Origin: Diabrotica undecimpunctata | Taxonomy: Eukaryota; Arthropoda; Insecta; Coleoptera; Chrysomelidae | DNA length: 64,000 bases | Assembly: GCF_040954645.1 (NCBI RefSeq) | Contig: NC_092804.1 | Location: 42,809,753-42,873,752 of the forward strand | Reading direction: 5' to 3' | In this document: positions 33,122 to 45,990 of the stretch, piece after piece | Layout of the letters: the number at the start of each line of letters is the position of its first letter | Position numbering within the stretch: the first letter of the stretch is position 1 | Notes under the pieces: generated by a model | Seen by the model: the letters and a program-made list of their open reading frames with translations, nothing else | Databases searched by the model: none | Told to the model about the DNA's origin: nothing | Made by a program: the position numbers and the translations under genes

Positions 33122-34921
33122 CTTCTTCTTTAAGTTCCATCTTCTATCGAAGGTTGGAAATCATCATGGCTATGCGGACTCTGTTGACTGTCGCTTTAAA
33201 AAGTTCTGCACTACTGCATTCAAACCATTCCCTTAAGTTCTTAAGCCAGGATATTCTTCGTCTTCCCACATTTCGCTTTCCTCGGATTTTGCCTTGCATA
33301 ATAAGTTGTAATAATGCGTATTTTTGCCCTCTCATCACATGTCCTAAGTACTCAAGTTTTCGTCTTTTGATAGTTAATATTATTTCCGCCTCATTTCCTA
33401 TCCTTCTAGTTACTTCCACGTTTGACATTCTTTGAATCCATGATATTCGTAGGATTCTTCTGTAACACCAAAATTCAAAGGCGGCCAACTTATTCAGATG
33501 GACTTGTTTTAGTGTCCACGCTTCCAAGCCATAAAGAAGAGTAGAGAACACAGGCGTAGTTCTAACCTTATATCCCGACAACAAAGAAACTTTTTAAGTT
33601 TAATGAATGATGCACGTGCTATTTCAATGCGTGTCTTAATTTCTTTGGTTTGGTCTACATCTGATGTTATCCAAGTATTTATAGTTATTAACACTCTCAA
33701 TTGCAGTATCTTCAATAGTCAATTGGATATTTGCATATGCAGATTTAGTCATGATCATGCATTTAGTTTTCTTTAAATTTATCTTCAGTCCGTACTCATG
33801 ACAGCGTTCATTAAGGCGTTGCATTACGTTCTGTAAATTATTGTTGTTATCCGTCATTATTACTGTATCGCCTGCAAAACGTAAGTTATTCAAAACTTCT
33901 CCATTGATAGATATACCTTCTATTGAGTCTGAGAGCGCTTTTTGAAATACCACTTCACTGTAGACATTGAAAAGTAGTGGGGACAGCACGCAACCCTGGC
34001 GATCTCCTCTCTGTATTTTGATATTTTGGGTGTACTGGTTGTCAACTCTTACCTTGGCAGTTTGATTCCAATATAAATTAGATATAATTTTCATATCACG
34101 ACTGTCAATATTTTTGCTTTTTAATATATCTACAAGCTTTTTATGTTGAACCTTATCAAATGCCTTTTCAAAGTCTACAAAACTTAAGTACATGTTCTGA
34201 TTCATGTCCATGCATCTCTGAGCCAGCACATTCAAGCCAAACAAAGCATCTCTTGTACTCATACCATTTCTAAAGCCAAATTGTGTGTCACTAATTTCAT
34301 ATTCAAGAGTTTTAACAATTCTGCTGTGAATTATTTTCAAAAATGTTTTAAGTGTGTGACCCATTAAAGCTATTGTTCTGTGATCTGAGCAAGTTGTTGC
34401 ACTTGGCTTTTTGGGAATTGCTACAAAGGTCGATTTGCAGCCATTGTCTGGGGATTGTGGCAGTCTGATAGATTAAAGGGTTCAACCATTACATCAATAA
34501 CATCTTCATCGATGAGTTTTAATAATTCGATTGGCACATTATCTGGTCCAGTAGCTTTACCCTCTTTTGTGTTTTTGATGGCATAGATGACTTCTTCTCT
34601 TAATATTGGTGGTCCGGTATCCTCGGTGATTTCTAATGACAGTTCTTCTCTTTCATCATTAAATAGCCCAGTGACATAATCTCTCCTTCATATCAGTAAT
34701 AATATCCCCTTTATCATTTTTAAGGATATTCGTTCTTGTACGTTTTCTAGAACCTGTCATTTCTTTGATTTTTTTGTGTAAATTAAAGCTATCATACTTT
34801 TTATCCAGATCGTCTATTTCCTTGCATCTGTCGGAGAGCCACCTCTCTTTTGCCTCTCGAATTTTCTTTCTGATGTTTCTCTGAATTTCTTTGTATTTAT
34901 TCAGGTCTTTTGCTTTATGTT
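33122..34921 (-). mobile_element. LINE, 1.8 kb, 9-bp TSD
   Basis: TTCCAAGTT flanks both ends (33113-33121; 34922-34930). Minus-strand order: linker (about 34700-34920), RT start (GKATGPDNVPIELLK near 34530), RT core at 33636-34364 (FVDFEKAFDKVQHKK; DRQGCVLSPLLFNVYSE) and C-terminal region at 33144-33584 (EAWTLKQVHLNKLAAFEFWC). The catalytic box reads FAGDT instead of YADDT, so the enzyme would be dead. Frames also break near 33640 and 34364. 5'-truncated, with no endonuclease. Confidence 0.85.
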
Positions 34922-34983
34922 TTCCAAGTTGAAAACATTTAATTAAACAGTAATTTAGCTTTTCAAACGTGGATTTCGACTAA

Positions 34984-35900
34984 GTGAATAATTACGATAT
35001 GATGTTATCTACAGTAGATGTTGCTCGAATTATTGCATGGCTACAAGACGAAAGAAGTCAAGTTTATGTACCCGAAATTTTACGTATTCCGAGAACTACA
35101 GCACGGAGAGCTTTCCATCGCTTTATAGAGACTGGTGAATACTCACGGCGACCTGGTTTAGGTCGTTGAGGAGTTACCTCGCAAAGAGATGATCGTTTTA
35201 TTGTGATGGAACTTTTAAGAAACCGTCATTTTACTGCACTTGATGAACGAAACCGCCTGCAGGAGGTTCGAAATGTGAAGTGAGAGAACGGTTAGAAGAC
35301 GCCTCCATGAAAGAGGACTAATGGCAAGAAGGACGGCTATTGCTCCCGAACTAAAACCCCCAGGCACTGTAGAAATCGATTAATTTTTGCTCGACAATAT
35401 CAACACTGGGAGATACAGGATTTCAGCCAAATTCTCTTTATTGATGAATCGCGGTTCTGTTTGAAATCTGGCGATGGCCGCGAGAAGGTTTGGAGACGGA
35501 GAAATGAAAGATATGCCCAAGCTTGTATGTCCCAGAGAAGAAAGTTTGGCGGTGGTGGTGTCATGGTTTGGGTTGGAATCTCATTTGAAGCTCGAACTGA
35601 ACTTATTTTCATCAATGGCCCCCTGAATGCTACCGGTATTTTGGCAGAAGCATTATATCCATTTATTGGGGACAATTTCGTCTTAATGCATGATAATGCA
35701 GGGTCGCCAGAATCCAGAATGCCAGAATCGTGACAAATTACTTAGGGAAAGTAGGAATTTATACTCTAGAATGGCCAGCCTGCATCCCTGATCTAAATAT
35801 CATCGAACATCTTTCTGATGAACTTCATCGTAGGGTTAGAAGTCAACCAGGCCAGCCAGAAAGTCTGGCTTTATGAAGAATATAAAAACATGCTTCATGA
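34984..35900 (+). pseudogene. Tc1-like transposase relic
   Basis: Begins with an HTH region (VDVARIIAWLQDERSQVYVP; TARRAFHRFIETGEYSRRPG). Then ILFIDESRFCLKSGDGREKV near 35440 gives the first Asp, GGGVMVWVGISFEARTEL follows near 35550, and FVLMHDNAG near 35680 gives the second Asp. The third acidic residue region (LEWPACIPDLNIIEHL-like, near 35770) is in another frame. Several stops. No terminal repeats could be matched. Confidence 0.7.
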
Positions 35901-36079
35901 AGAATATGAACGTATTCCTCAAGTTTTTATTAAAAGTTTGTTCCTTTCTCTTATTTTTATTGATGTATTAGGGTATAATACCCGATATTAGACAATTTTG
36001 TTCAAGTTCACTCATAATTTTTATTGTTTGTAATTTGTTTCGTTATTACACTATTGTCTTTTGTAGCCTTCTAATTAAA

Positions 36080-36420
36080 TAAATTCTTTATGTGTCGTCT
36101 TCTACCAAAGGTTGGCGACCATCAAACAATAGGTTTCTCTGTTTTGTGCCGCATGTATTATGTTCGCAGCTTCTGGTATTTGAAACCATTCTCTCAAGTT
36201 TTTCAGCCAGGATTTCTTCTTTCTGCCCAGACCTCTTCTACCTTCAATCTTGCCTTCCACGATAAGCTGTAACAGACTGTACTTATCATTACGGAACACA
36301 TGGCCCAGGTATGACGCTTTCCTCCTTTTAACAGTTGTTAACAATTCCACCTCTTTACCCATTCATCTTAATACCTCTGTGTTGGTCACTCTGTCTGTCC
36401 AAGGTATTTTCAGTATGCGT
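36080..36420 (-). pseudogene. LINE 3' end remnant
   Basis: Minus-strand ELLTTVKRRKASYLGHVFRN, LQLIVEGKIEGRRGLGRKKK, WLKNLREWFQ: the C-terminal part of the LINE type seen at 62562-63847. About 340 bases remain. Confidence 0.7.
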
Positions 36421-36616
36421 CAATAAATAATAAATTATGCTAAGGAATCAAGCCGTCATGGCCATTTTTGTTTTAAAAATGAAAGTGTATCATAAACATT
36501 GAAACAATATATCAATAATAACAATTATAAAATTGATAACTTCTTTACTGAAAGATAACTTACAAATACTAACAAAACTTACGTTTGACATTAAGAGCGT
36601 AGGCGCAAAATTTCGA

Positions 36617-36962
36617 GCCAATGCTTTTTAAATGCATCCATTTTTTCGAATCCTGAGAAAACTAATAAATATTTTTGAAAAATTTAAATGCAGAATGAAA
36701 GATTGCATTATTACTGAGGGCCGAAAGTCCCTTAGAATAAACAAAAAGTTTTTTTGAATGAGATATATGAAATTAAAAATTACACTAAATTTTCTCTTCT
36801 TTTTCACCCCTGTAACTTATTAAAATAAACATTATAGAAGTTTTCAGGGACTTTCGGCCCTCAGTAATAATGTAATCTTTCATTCTGCGTTTAAATTTTT
36901 CAAAAATACTTATTAGTTTTCTCAGGATTCCAAAAAAAAGAATGCATTTAAAAAGCATTGGC
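36617..36962. repeat. Foldback MITE family C, copy 2
   Basis: Ends read GCCAATGCTTTTTAAATGCA (left) and, inverted, GCCAATGCTTTTTAAATGCA (right). Most of the 346 bp can pair with itself; the centre holds TTTCTCTTCTTTTTCACCCC. Copy 1 is at 12752-13090. No coding capacity. Confidence 0.85.
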
Positions 36963-39300
36963 ATTCTAAATTACAGGAGTTTATAATAAATGGTAACAAT
37001 AATTTTATTCTTTCTTTTACTTAATTTTTAGTATTTTCAATTTTTGTAGTCTCCTCGTATACTTTGTTTATAGGAAATACCAATAAACTGTTTATTATAA
37101 CATGACCCTAATATTTAAAATGTGTGGTGCACACAGGACGCTGCATCTCATGTAATTAATTCTGTTTTTTCACATAAACTAATCTAGAATATATTATATA
37201 ACGTACAGTATTTACCAAAATAAACATTTTCTAGATAAGATACTCAAAAATAGTTGGAGATTCTCAGATACGTACACGAATTTTTACTCTTTTAGTGGGT
37301 CTTTATAGAGATTGGAGCTAACTACATATGAACAAATATATTTAATTTTGCAGTTCCTCTTAGGTTTTTGTCTTAAAAACAGATTCATTCTGGGATTTAA
37401 ATTAGTAATGTTTACTATCTTTTAATGGGAATTAACCATAATTTCAATTAAAAATGCGTTTATTTAAACGTTTCTGTCGACTTTGGAAATCGTTCTCTAG
37501 CTTTAGAATAATAAAATAATAAATTAGTAAATTTAAAATAAAATCAGTAAGTATTGAAGGAAATAAAACATAATAAGGAGTCTTAACAGAAGTATCTGTA
37601 AAGATGACATGACTATGGAAATATTAAAAATGTAGCAAATATTACTAGCATTATTACTACATTTCATGCTCTAATTAATTAAATAGTAGAAAAAAATAAA
37701 ATTCACTGCATTATAATAAATCTATTGAAAAATGTTATGCACAGGTTACTCAACAAAGGTTACTTATTTGTTCAAATGAAATAAAAACATTTTTATTGGT
37801 GTTTGGTTTTTCCCTGCTTAATTAGTAGAATAAACTCATTGCAAATGAGTGCAAACGAAATATTTTTACATATTATGTCAAAATGTGCGATGAAGGTTTC
37901 TATAAGTATAGGCACTTTCTCTGTTAAACTAACCTAAAATGCATATAAAAAATAGAAGAGATATGGAAACCATGGTGATAAGTTTAGAATGAAAGAAAAA
38001 AGAAAAGCAAATTAATAAAATGTCGTCAAATGTTAAGTAATTCTGTTAACTTTATAGTAACATCCTCTCCTCACAAGGGTAAGCCTGCTGTAGATACAAC
38101 AACTTCATTGTCTAATGTTGTTTTTTGTTTTCATTTTTAGTATGTTTTGAGAAAGAGTTAAAAAAACTCGAAATCTTAACAAACTTTAAAGAGTTTTACT
38201 TAAAGGGCAGTATTTGACCACAAAACCCAAAATATCCATTGGTAAAGAATGGGGCATAGCTTAACCTTAGATTTCTGAGTTTATAATAGGTCGATTTAAG
38301 CTAATGTTATATTTTTATTAATCTAATTTATTGTCTTTATTTATTATTAAAATGTTCTAACACTTAGTTTATTTAATCTTTATTTCCACTTATTTTAATT
38401 TATTACAGTCTTCTACACTTATTCTAGTTCATTAAAAAAAAACACAATAATTTATATTAATTTATTATACAACTTATTCGATACAACAATTTATTTTCGA
38501 CTAACTGTTCTCAGCAAAGTTCCTTCTTTAAATATAAAATGCCGTTAGTTCTGGAATTCCCTCGAAGCAGACATGAATTGGCTCGAACATGGGGGAAGAC
38601 CGATCTCATCGTGGCTCGCCACGGTGTTGACCTGAATTGCCTCGAATGAACGGGAATCCAGACTGATTTTTATAGCAGCTCGGAGAAATTACTAGAATAG
38701 AAAAGAATTAGAAATAATATATTTACAGTTTTGTGCGCCATAATATTTATCGTAACACTAACTTGGCTTATTACGAAAGTTGATAATAACCGAAATAGAG
38801 GGTGTCAAAGTGTAAATTTTATTTTATTTATTTTTGAATATTTCCTGACAGACATGGGATAACAACACGAAATTTGGTAAGTGGGAGTTTTTTGGGACGG
38901 GAAACCTAAATTATCCGCCAAAAATTATGTACTACCCAGAGGGCGCCACATACGTCTTTCTGCGCTCATTTAATACGTTCAATTTTTTTTATCTACCACT
39001 CTATATAATTTTTAGACCAAACTTTTTATTCCCCTATTATTTTTACTTAAAAAAGGTATACTACATTTATCTTGCTAAACTCGACCGTTTTCGAGATAAA
39101 CGCATTGTAAATCTACGATGCAAAATTCAATTTTTTGCATTTCATTGTAGTTACATTCGACAATTATAGTTGTAAAGATAATAATTGTACAAGTTGTCAT
39201 GGTTATGTTATTGCAGCTGTCATTTTTAACAGATATATTTTTAATACCACCTTCGCATTCCATGTTATGATTTTGTGTTGCATGAAATTTAAATTGTAAA
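36963..39300. other. No gene seen
   Basis: AT-rich. 38540-38680 is locally richer in GC and repeats GAATTGCCTCGAA/GAATTGGCTCGAA, but no known feature fits. 38820-39300 is probably the 5' part of the mariner relic that follows. Confidence 0.4.
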
Positions 39301-40630
39301 ATGCCACGTCATAACTTGTTTTCAAATAGTGAAATGACCGATATGGTGGCAGTTTATGTCCAACAAAATTTTAATGAACGTGACACTGCTAGATATTATG
39401 ACACATATCCTAATCGACGGTGACCCAATGGAAAATTATTTTTCAAATTATTTTAAAGGTTTCGAGAATAAGGTAGTTTTCGACCTCAGAATCAAAATGT
39501 TTGACTAAGAGTACGCACTTTTCAACAAGAAGAAGACGTTTTGAACCACGTGGAAGAAAGTTCCGGAATTGGAGTCCGTCGGTTAGCTCGCAATGTTGGG
39601 CTGAGTTGATTTACTACGTTAAGTATTTTGCACGAACAATAACTCCAAGCATTTCATTATACCCCAGTTCAGAATCTCGTATCACCTGATTTTTTACCCA
39701 GAATAAATTTTTAAATAAAGCGGTAGGATACTTGCCTCGCAAGCCGGTGGTTCGGAGTTCGAATCCTACCGCCGGCAAGAACAACTAGACATTTTTAAAA
39801 ATGTCTATAGGCCCCAGGTCGACTCAGCCTGAATAAAAATGAGTACCTTGGGTAAAACCAGGGGTAATAATAGGCGGTTGAAGCATAGCACTGGCCATGT
39901 TACCTTCCTTGTATACTGTAGGCCCTAGATATAGCAGACTACCCTGCTATACTCCCAAAGCCGCGAATCGGTATCAAACTATTTTGAACAACCAAGGACA
40001 GGATCAAGATTTTATGTCAAGAATTATTTTTACGGATGAGAGAAAATTTACCAGAAGTGGTGTAATATATCGAAAAAGTTGTTTGGGCCGATAAAAATAG
40101 AAATGCAACGTTGTCTCGGCACTTTCAACAGGAGTCTAAAATGAATATTTGGTTTAGGATAGTTTGTGACAATTTCGTTGGCCCTTTTGAACTTCCAGAG
40201 AGACTTCCAGCGCACAAGACTATTTTTCTTCGAAACGATTGGCATCAAATTTTAGAAGATGTTCCTTTAAACATCAGATTAAATATGTGATTTTTACATG
40301 ACGATGCTCCACTTCATTTTCCCCGTGAAGTGCAAAATTATTTAAATACTGTTTTTCCTCACCAATAGATTGGCCGAGGGAGTGAACATCCGTGGCCTCT
40401 CCGAAGCTGCGATTTAAAACCCCTAAACCCCTTTTCTTTTGGGGATATATGAAACATCTTGTTTATTAAGGACCAGTGATCAATACACGAGATGAGCTTT
40501 CGCAAAGAATAGTGGATGCTGTTAACGAGATTAGAAGATTGAATGCGAATCTTTTTCTAGTAAGAAGAAATTTTATAAACAAATGTCAAAGACTCTTAAA
40601 ATTTAAATATCTTAGAGCTATCTTAAACTA
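39301..40630 (+). pseudogene. Mariner-like (DD41D-type) transposase, split by a SINE
   Basis: ATG 39301 opens an N-terminal region of the same family as the copies at 6881 and 59984 (FSNSEMTDMVAVYVQQNFNE, YYDTYPNRR). After the SINE the frame returns as NNQGQDQDFMSRIIFTDERK near 39985, with the first Asp, then WFLHDDAPLHF-like near 40293 with the second. From that Asp to the expected third position I count 41 residues, with Asn in place of Asp (KPLN). Multiple stops. No terminal repeats identified. Confidence 0.7.
39719..39965 (+). mobile_element. tRNA-derived SINE
   Basis: The first 60 bases resemble a tRNA: GCGGTAGGATACTTGCCTCG, then a B box GAGTTCGAATCC near 39755, closing with CCTACCGCCGGC. 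A non-tRNA body follows (GTCGACTCAGCCTGAATAAA; GGGTAATAATAGGCGGTTGA; TAGCAGACTACCCTGCTATA), typical of insect SINEs. It interrupts the mariner transposase relic. A target duplication is not clear. Confidence 0.75.
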
Positions 40631-41326
40631 GAAGTGGGACTGCCAACTAGAGGTCCTAAGAAGAGCTAATATAAAAAAGAATTACCAAAAATGGTTAAAT
40701 AGTTAAAACTGTCATATTTAGGTCATATTCCAAAATGTCATCTAGAAATTGAAGGTTTCAGGCGATTAGGTCACGAGCAACAATCATAGTTCGGAGGCAT
40801 AAGAAACAGGTGCACCATATAGTCCAGGATATGACTGGTTTTCTGCTCAGATTTTTTTTGTATTCATGGATTTGCTTGAAATTTTGACAGTAGGTAGAAA
40901 ATAGCTCAAAAATCAACATCTACGCTATGCCAATATGTGCTTTTTCGCTGGGGTTACCACTGGTTACCACCCCAAATCGGGGGTGGAAATATTTTATAAA
41001 AAAAATCATGGTTGTCGCTAGAATAGTGAATTTTAAGACAAAAGTGTTCTTTAGAATTTTTTCTTATAGTCAATATTTTTGGAGTTAGTCGTGATTGAAA
41101 GTTCACAAATTACACTTCAAAAAACATGTTTTTAAACGATTTTTCGCAAATAACTCGAAACATTTAGATTTTATCAGAAAAACTGTTTGAATATAAATTG
41201 AATCTTATAAAACAAAGAGTTTCGTTTTTTATTATTACCGTAAACTTAATGTTAACAAAGTTATGGTTGTTCCAATGTAGACTTTTAATCATCGAATACA
41301 AAAATCCAAACATATGATGTTGAATA

Positions 41327-44081
41327 CCATACAACCAGACATGAATTTGGGACAGCCTTTATAGTCAATAATAAAGTCAAGCACTTGGTTATAGATTTTA
41401 AGCCGATAAATCCATGAATGAGCTGCTTAAGGATCAGGGGCAAGTTTTTTAATATTAGCCTTATTAATGTACATGCCCCAACAGAGGACAAGCAAGACGA
41501 AGAAAAAGACAATTTCTATCATGAATTAGAAAGAACATATGACAATTGTCCCAGAAATGACATTAAAATAGTAATCGGTGATCTGAACGCAAAAATCGGA
41601 AGGGAAGAAATATATCTACCGCACATTGGTAAATATAGTCTCTATAATAATACTAATTCGAATGGACACCGAGCAGTCACCTTCGCAGCCTCAAAGAACA
41701 TGATCGTAGGAAGCACATGTTTTCTACACAAAAAAATACATATGGGGACTTGACCTCCCTGATGGATTAACGAACAACCAAATTGATCATGTGATCATAG
41801 ATGCTAGACACTTCTCCAACCTTATGGATGTCCGCACCTATCGAGGCGCCAATATTGATTCAGATCATTTTCTAGTTGGCACAAGAATTCGGGCTAGAAT
41901 CTCAAATGCGAAGAAGGAGAGAAGTACCAAAACAAGGCGCCTTAATATTGAACTCCTCAAAAACCCGCAAACGGTAGAAAGGTTTCAAAACTATATCGAA
42001 ACTAAATACATAACTAAAGAGAATCTAACAATTAGTGAACAATGGGAAACGTGTAAAAATTACATTAAAGACGCAGCAAATAACATTCTGGGGCCGCAAA
42101 GACCACCACCACGCAATGAGTGGTTCGATGCTGAGTGCGAGGACATTACAAGAAGAAAGAACAATGCATATATACTGATGCAGCAAAGAAGAACCCGAGA
42201 AAAAGAACAAAAATATAAAGATCTCAGAAGAGAAGAGAAGTACATCCATCGGAGAAAAAAGCGAACTTATGAAAATAGAATATTGGAAGAACTTGAGGCA
42301 TTAAAAAAGGGAAATCAAACAAGAAAATTCTATAAAAATCTAAATAAAGCAAGAAAAGAATTTAAACCAAGGATCGGACTATGTAAGGATAAGGTGGGGC
42401 ATATACTCAATACAAAAGAAGAAGTATTGAAAAGGTGGGTGGAACACTATAAAGAACTGCTTACTATCGAAGTAGAAGATCCAAATCAACTACCCCCAGG
42501 AGCAAACAACAATACACCATTGGAGCCTCCATCAATTCAGGAAGTACGGGATGCAATAAAACACCTAAAAAATAATAAATCTCCAGGAAGTGATGGTATA
42601 CCCGCGGAACTTATTAAATGTGGAGGTGCTACTCTGACTAATCATATATATAAAATCATACTGAGAGCCTGGAATGAGGAACAAATCCCAGAAGAGTGGT
42701 GTATTGGGATCGTTTGCCCGCTGCACAAAAAGGGCGATGAATTAGAATGTAGAAACTATAGGGGAATAACCCTCCTTAATACAGCATACAAAATATTTTC
42801 GAGTATTTTATATGGTCGCCTGAGTGAATATTCAGAGGAGCTTCTTGGCGAATATCAAAGTGGTTTTAGGCCTGGTCGATCAACAACAGACCAGATCTTT
42901 GTGCTAAGGCAAATACTGGAAAAAACCAATGAATTCAATATCGACACATACCATCTTTTCGTAGATTTTAAATCGGCCTATGATAGTGTCCTAAGAAATA
43001 AATTGTATGAAGCCATGGATGAATTCCACATCCCCGATAAACTGATAAGATTGTTTAAGGCTACAATGCGTAAAGTTGTTTGCAAAGTCGAAATACAGGG
43101 CGAACAATCACAGGCATTTGAAACGCATGTTGGGCTGCGACAGGGAGATGCGCTGGCGTGTCTCCTTTTCAACATAGCTTTGGAAAAGGCGGTCAGGGAT
43201 GCCCAAATAGACAGCAGAGGAAACATTTTTAATAAATCATCCCAAATTTTGGCATATGCAGATGATGTTGATCTAGTTGCCCGCACAACACGCAAGCTAG
43301 AAGAAATGTATACCACCTTGTCACACGCCTCAAAAAATATGGGCCTGCAAGTAAATGAAAATAAAACTAAGATAATGGCATCAACGCCCAACAATAGAGC
43401 CAGAAACATCGGCCACCAATTCACGGTTGATAATTCTACCTTTGAAGTGGTGGACAAATTCACATACTTAGGCTCCCTGATCACCAAGGAGAACGTCATG
43501 ACGGAAGAAATCAAGCGAAGAATAATCCTAGCAAACAAACTATTTTGGACTGAGTAGACATATGAGAAGCAGAAACTTAAGCCAAAAAACAAAAATAACC
43601 ATATACAAAACCCTTATACAACCAGTGTTGACATATGGGTCGGAGACATGGACCATTTCCAAGGCAGATGAAAATCTCCTGCTTATATTTGAACGAAGGA
43701 TCCTGAGAAGAATATTTGGTGGCATCTGTGAAAATGGTGTTTGGAGAAGGAGGTACAACTACGAGATATATCACAGATATAAAAATATATTTGGTGGTAA
43801 AGACGTAGTATCCTTTATAAAAATAGGAAGACTAAGATGGGCAGGACATCTGGCAAGATCACAGCAGAACAACCCTCCTAGAAGAATCCTTATGTCACAA
43901 CCTGTGGGAAGTAGAAATAGGGGTAGACCAAAACTCAGATGGAGGGATGGTGTAGATGAGGATGGTAGACAAATAGGCGCAGCAAACTGGCAACAGTTGG
44001 CAATGGATAGAACTGACTGGCGTAATAGACTTGGGAAGGTCGAGGCTCTTTTATAGGGCTGTAGCACCAATGATGATGATG
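41327..44081 (+). mobile_element. LINE, 2.75 kb, 13-bp TSD
   Basis: ATGATGTTGAATA at 41314-41326 and 44082-44094 is the target duplication, and the two halves of the foldback arm rejoin across it. The tail is (ATG)n, merging with the target ATGATG. It is 5'-truncated within the endonuclease and otherwise the longest LINE in the window. Confidence 0.92.
41418..44056 (+). pseudogene. LINE endonuclease-reverse transcriptase, frameshifted
   Basis: 41418-41753 is the second half of an APE endonuclease (LINVHAPTEDKQDEEKDNF; IVIGDLNAKIGREE). After a shift near 41755 the frame 41791-43557 (588 codons) holds the end of the endonuclease (NQIDH, then DSDHFLV), a basic linker and a complete RT: NKSPGSDGIPAELIK, SGFRPGRSTTDQ, LRQGDALACLLFN and the catalytic YADDVDLVA near 43255. 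After a shift near 43545, 43562-44056 gives the C-terminal region (PVLTYGSETWTISKADENLL; RRIFGGICENGVWRRR; RGRPKLRWRDG). Two shifts and loss of the 5' end make it inactive. APE-type LINE; clade not settled. Confidence 0.85.
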
Positions 44082-44499
44082 ATGATGTTGAATAACCGGA
44101 AAACGGTAAGTTTCTCATGAAAAACTTTTAAAAACTTTTTTAAAGATTTTAAGAATCCTTTAAAATGAACATGGGTAAAAGTGATGAAAAAGTGATGAAA
44201 AAGCATGAAAATTAATGTAAGTCAGAACTAAAATAAAGTACTCTTATATTTTTTGTGTCCCAGAAAGTAACAAATTCACCCCGCCAAAACCACCCTGATT
44301 GAAACTATTCGTTGTTTATTTATAATTTACTTTTCTTATATACAAACATTATTTTCTGAAAATTTAACTGATTTAGAAGGTTTAATTTTGAAAAAATCTG
44401 AGTTTAAAGTGAAGACACTATTTTCTGAATTTCTCAAAAAATCCCCTTTTATTTAAAATAACTCGACAACTAAAAACGACACCGATAAAATACTACAAT

Positions 44500-45048
44500 A
44501 CAAAAAAAAAAAATCGGTTGCCTGTAAAGTCGGTTTTACGGGCGAAGATTTTACGTGACAACGTCTTTTTCTCGGTAAAATATTTATTGATATGAATATT
44601 ATTAAATTGCACAATAGGAACAAGGAATTGAATGAAAATAAGAATTGCATAAATTATAACTATAGAAATATATTTTGTTTACTAAAACATTGTACATGTA
44701 AACTTAAACTTAACTAATTTCTATTTGAGTGATTTTGTTGAGGATAGGACGATGATAGGAGAAATATGAAATGAAAGGAAGTGTTTCTGCTGTAATGTGT
44801 CTTGAACGCCAAGAACGCTCGAGAAAGACAGAGACACAAGCACGCACCGATTCAACGCGCCTAATTCTCTAGTGCTGCGCGCGCAGCGGACCGTTCATGT
44901 TTGAGTGGGAGAGAGACGCAAGGCATTCGCCGGTCCGGCGGGCCTCTCTCTCGTTCGGTGACTCATCGTAACAGACGTGAGCGGGCGTTACACTTTTTCA
45001 TGAATGACTCCGAGCCACAACCTAATTTAAGACGTTGTCACGTCAAAA
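44500..45048 (-). repeat. MITE family B, copy 2
   Basis: Inverted relative to copy 1 at 10696-11112 and about 130 bases longer: the extra segment includes GCTCGAGAAAGACAGAGACA and CTGCGCGCGCAGCGG. The CGTGACAACGTC/GACGTTGTCACG inverted repeat is present. It sits in the loop of foldback repeat 1. Confidence 0.8.
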
Positions 45049-45990
45049 GCTTTTTTTACTAAACATTTTGATTTTTATTTCTATACACTGGAAATTAGAC
45101 GAGATATGATTGTTTAATGGTTGTATTCGCATGCGTTTATCACTATCTTCAAGCCTTTTCAACTTAACCCTCTTTAAAACAAAGAAATTGACAAAAATTT
45201 AATATACTCGTACATCACTTTATAGTTTATTTTAAAAGCTACAAAGTGATATATATTAAATTTTTTTCAAAACCTTCGTTTTATAAAGAGTTACGCTGAA
45301 AGGGCTTGAAGGTGGTGGTAAACTCATGTGAATACAACCCCCAAACAATGATATCCCGTTTAATTTTTGGTCTATAGAAATAAAAAAAAATTAAATCACC
45401 AGCAAAAAAGCAGGTCTTTGTATTTTAGTATTTTTTCTGTTTAGATATTTAAAAAAAAAGGGGGATTTTTTGAGAAATTCCGAAAATAGTTTCTTTATTT
45501 TAAACTCGAATTTTTTCAAAACTAAACCTTCTAAACCAGTTAAACTTCCAGAATATAATGTTTGTATATAAATGAAGTAAATTGTAAATGAACAACGCAA
45601 GGTTTAACCAGGGTGGTTTTGGCGGGCGTGAATTTTTTACTTTCTGTGAACTTTATTTTAGTTATAACGTATCTACCTTTATTTTCATGCAAATCACTTT
45701 TGCTTGTGGTCATTTTAAAGGTTTTATTAAGATCTTTTAAAAAGTTCCTGTAAGTTTTTCATGAGAGACCGTTTCCGAATATTCAACATCATATGTTTGG
45801 ATTTTTGTATTGTATGATTAAAATATGTATTTTCGAACAGCCATAACTTTATCAATATTAAGTTTACGATAAAAATAAAAACAATTTTTTTTGTTTTATC
45901 TGCTTCATTTTATATCCAAACAGTTTTTTTGATAAAATCTAATGTTTCGGTTTATTCGCGAAAAACCGTTTAAAAATATACTTTTTTGAA

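Larger units (their letters stand above)
40825..45990. repeat. Foldback repeat 1 (arms with nested LINE and MITE)
   Basis: The left arm is 40825-41326 continued at 44095-44460 after removal of the LINE. The right arm, inverted, is about 45375-45990. Shared blocks include AATCCAAACATATGATGTTG, AATTTCTCAAAAAATCCCC and AAAACCACCCTG. The outer 300 bases of the left arm have no partner on the right. The loop holds MITE B copy 2. Related arms occur at 47870-62310. No transposase is seen. Confidence 0.75.

Noticed and set aside
38540..38700. GC-richer patch as a possible CpG island or RNA gene
   Set aside because: No cloverleaf, no rRNA or snRNA motif, no adjacent gene.
41791..43557. Long 588-codon frame as a host gene
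   Set aside because: It is the reverse transcriptase of a LINE bounded by a 13-bp target duplication.
43540..43774. Minus-strand frames opposite the LINE C-terminus
   Set aside because: Shadows of the + strand coding frame; no family motifs.
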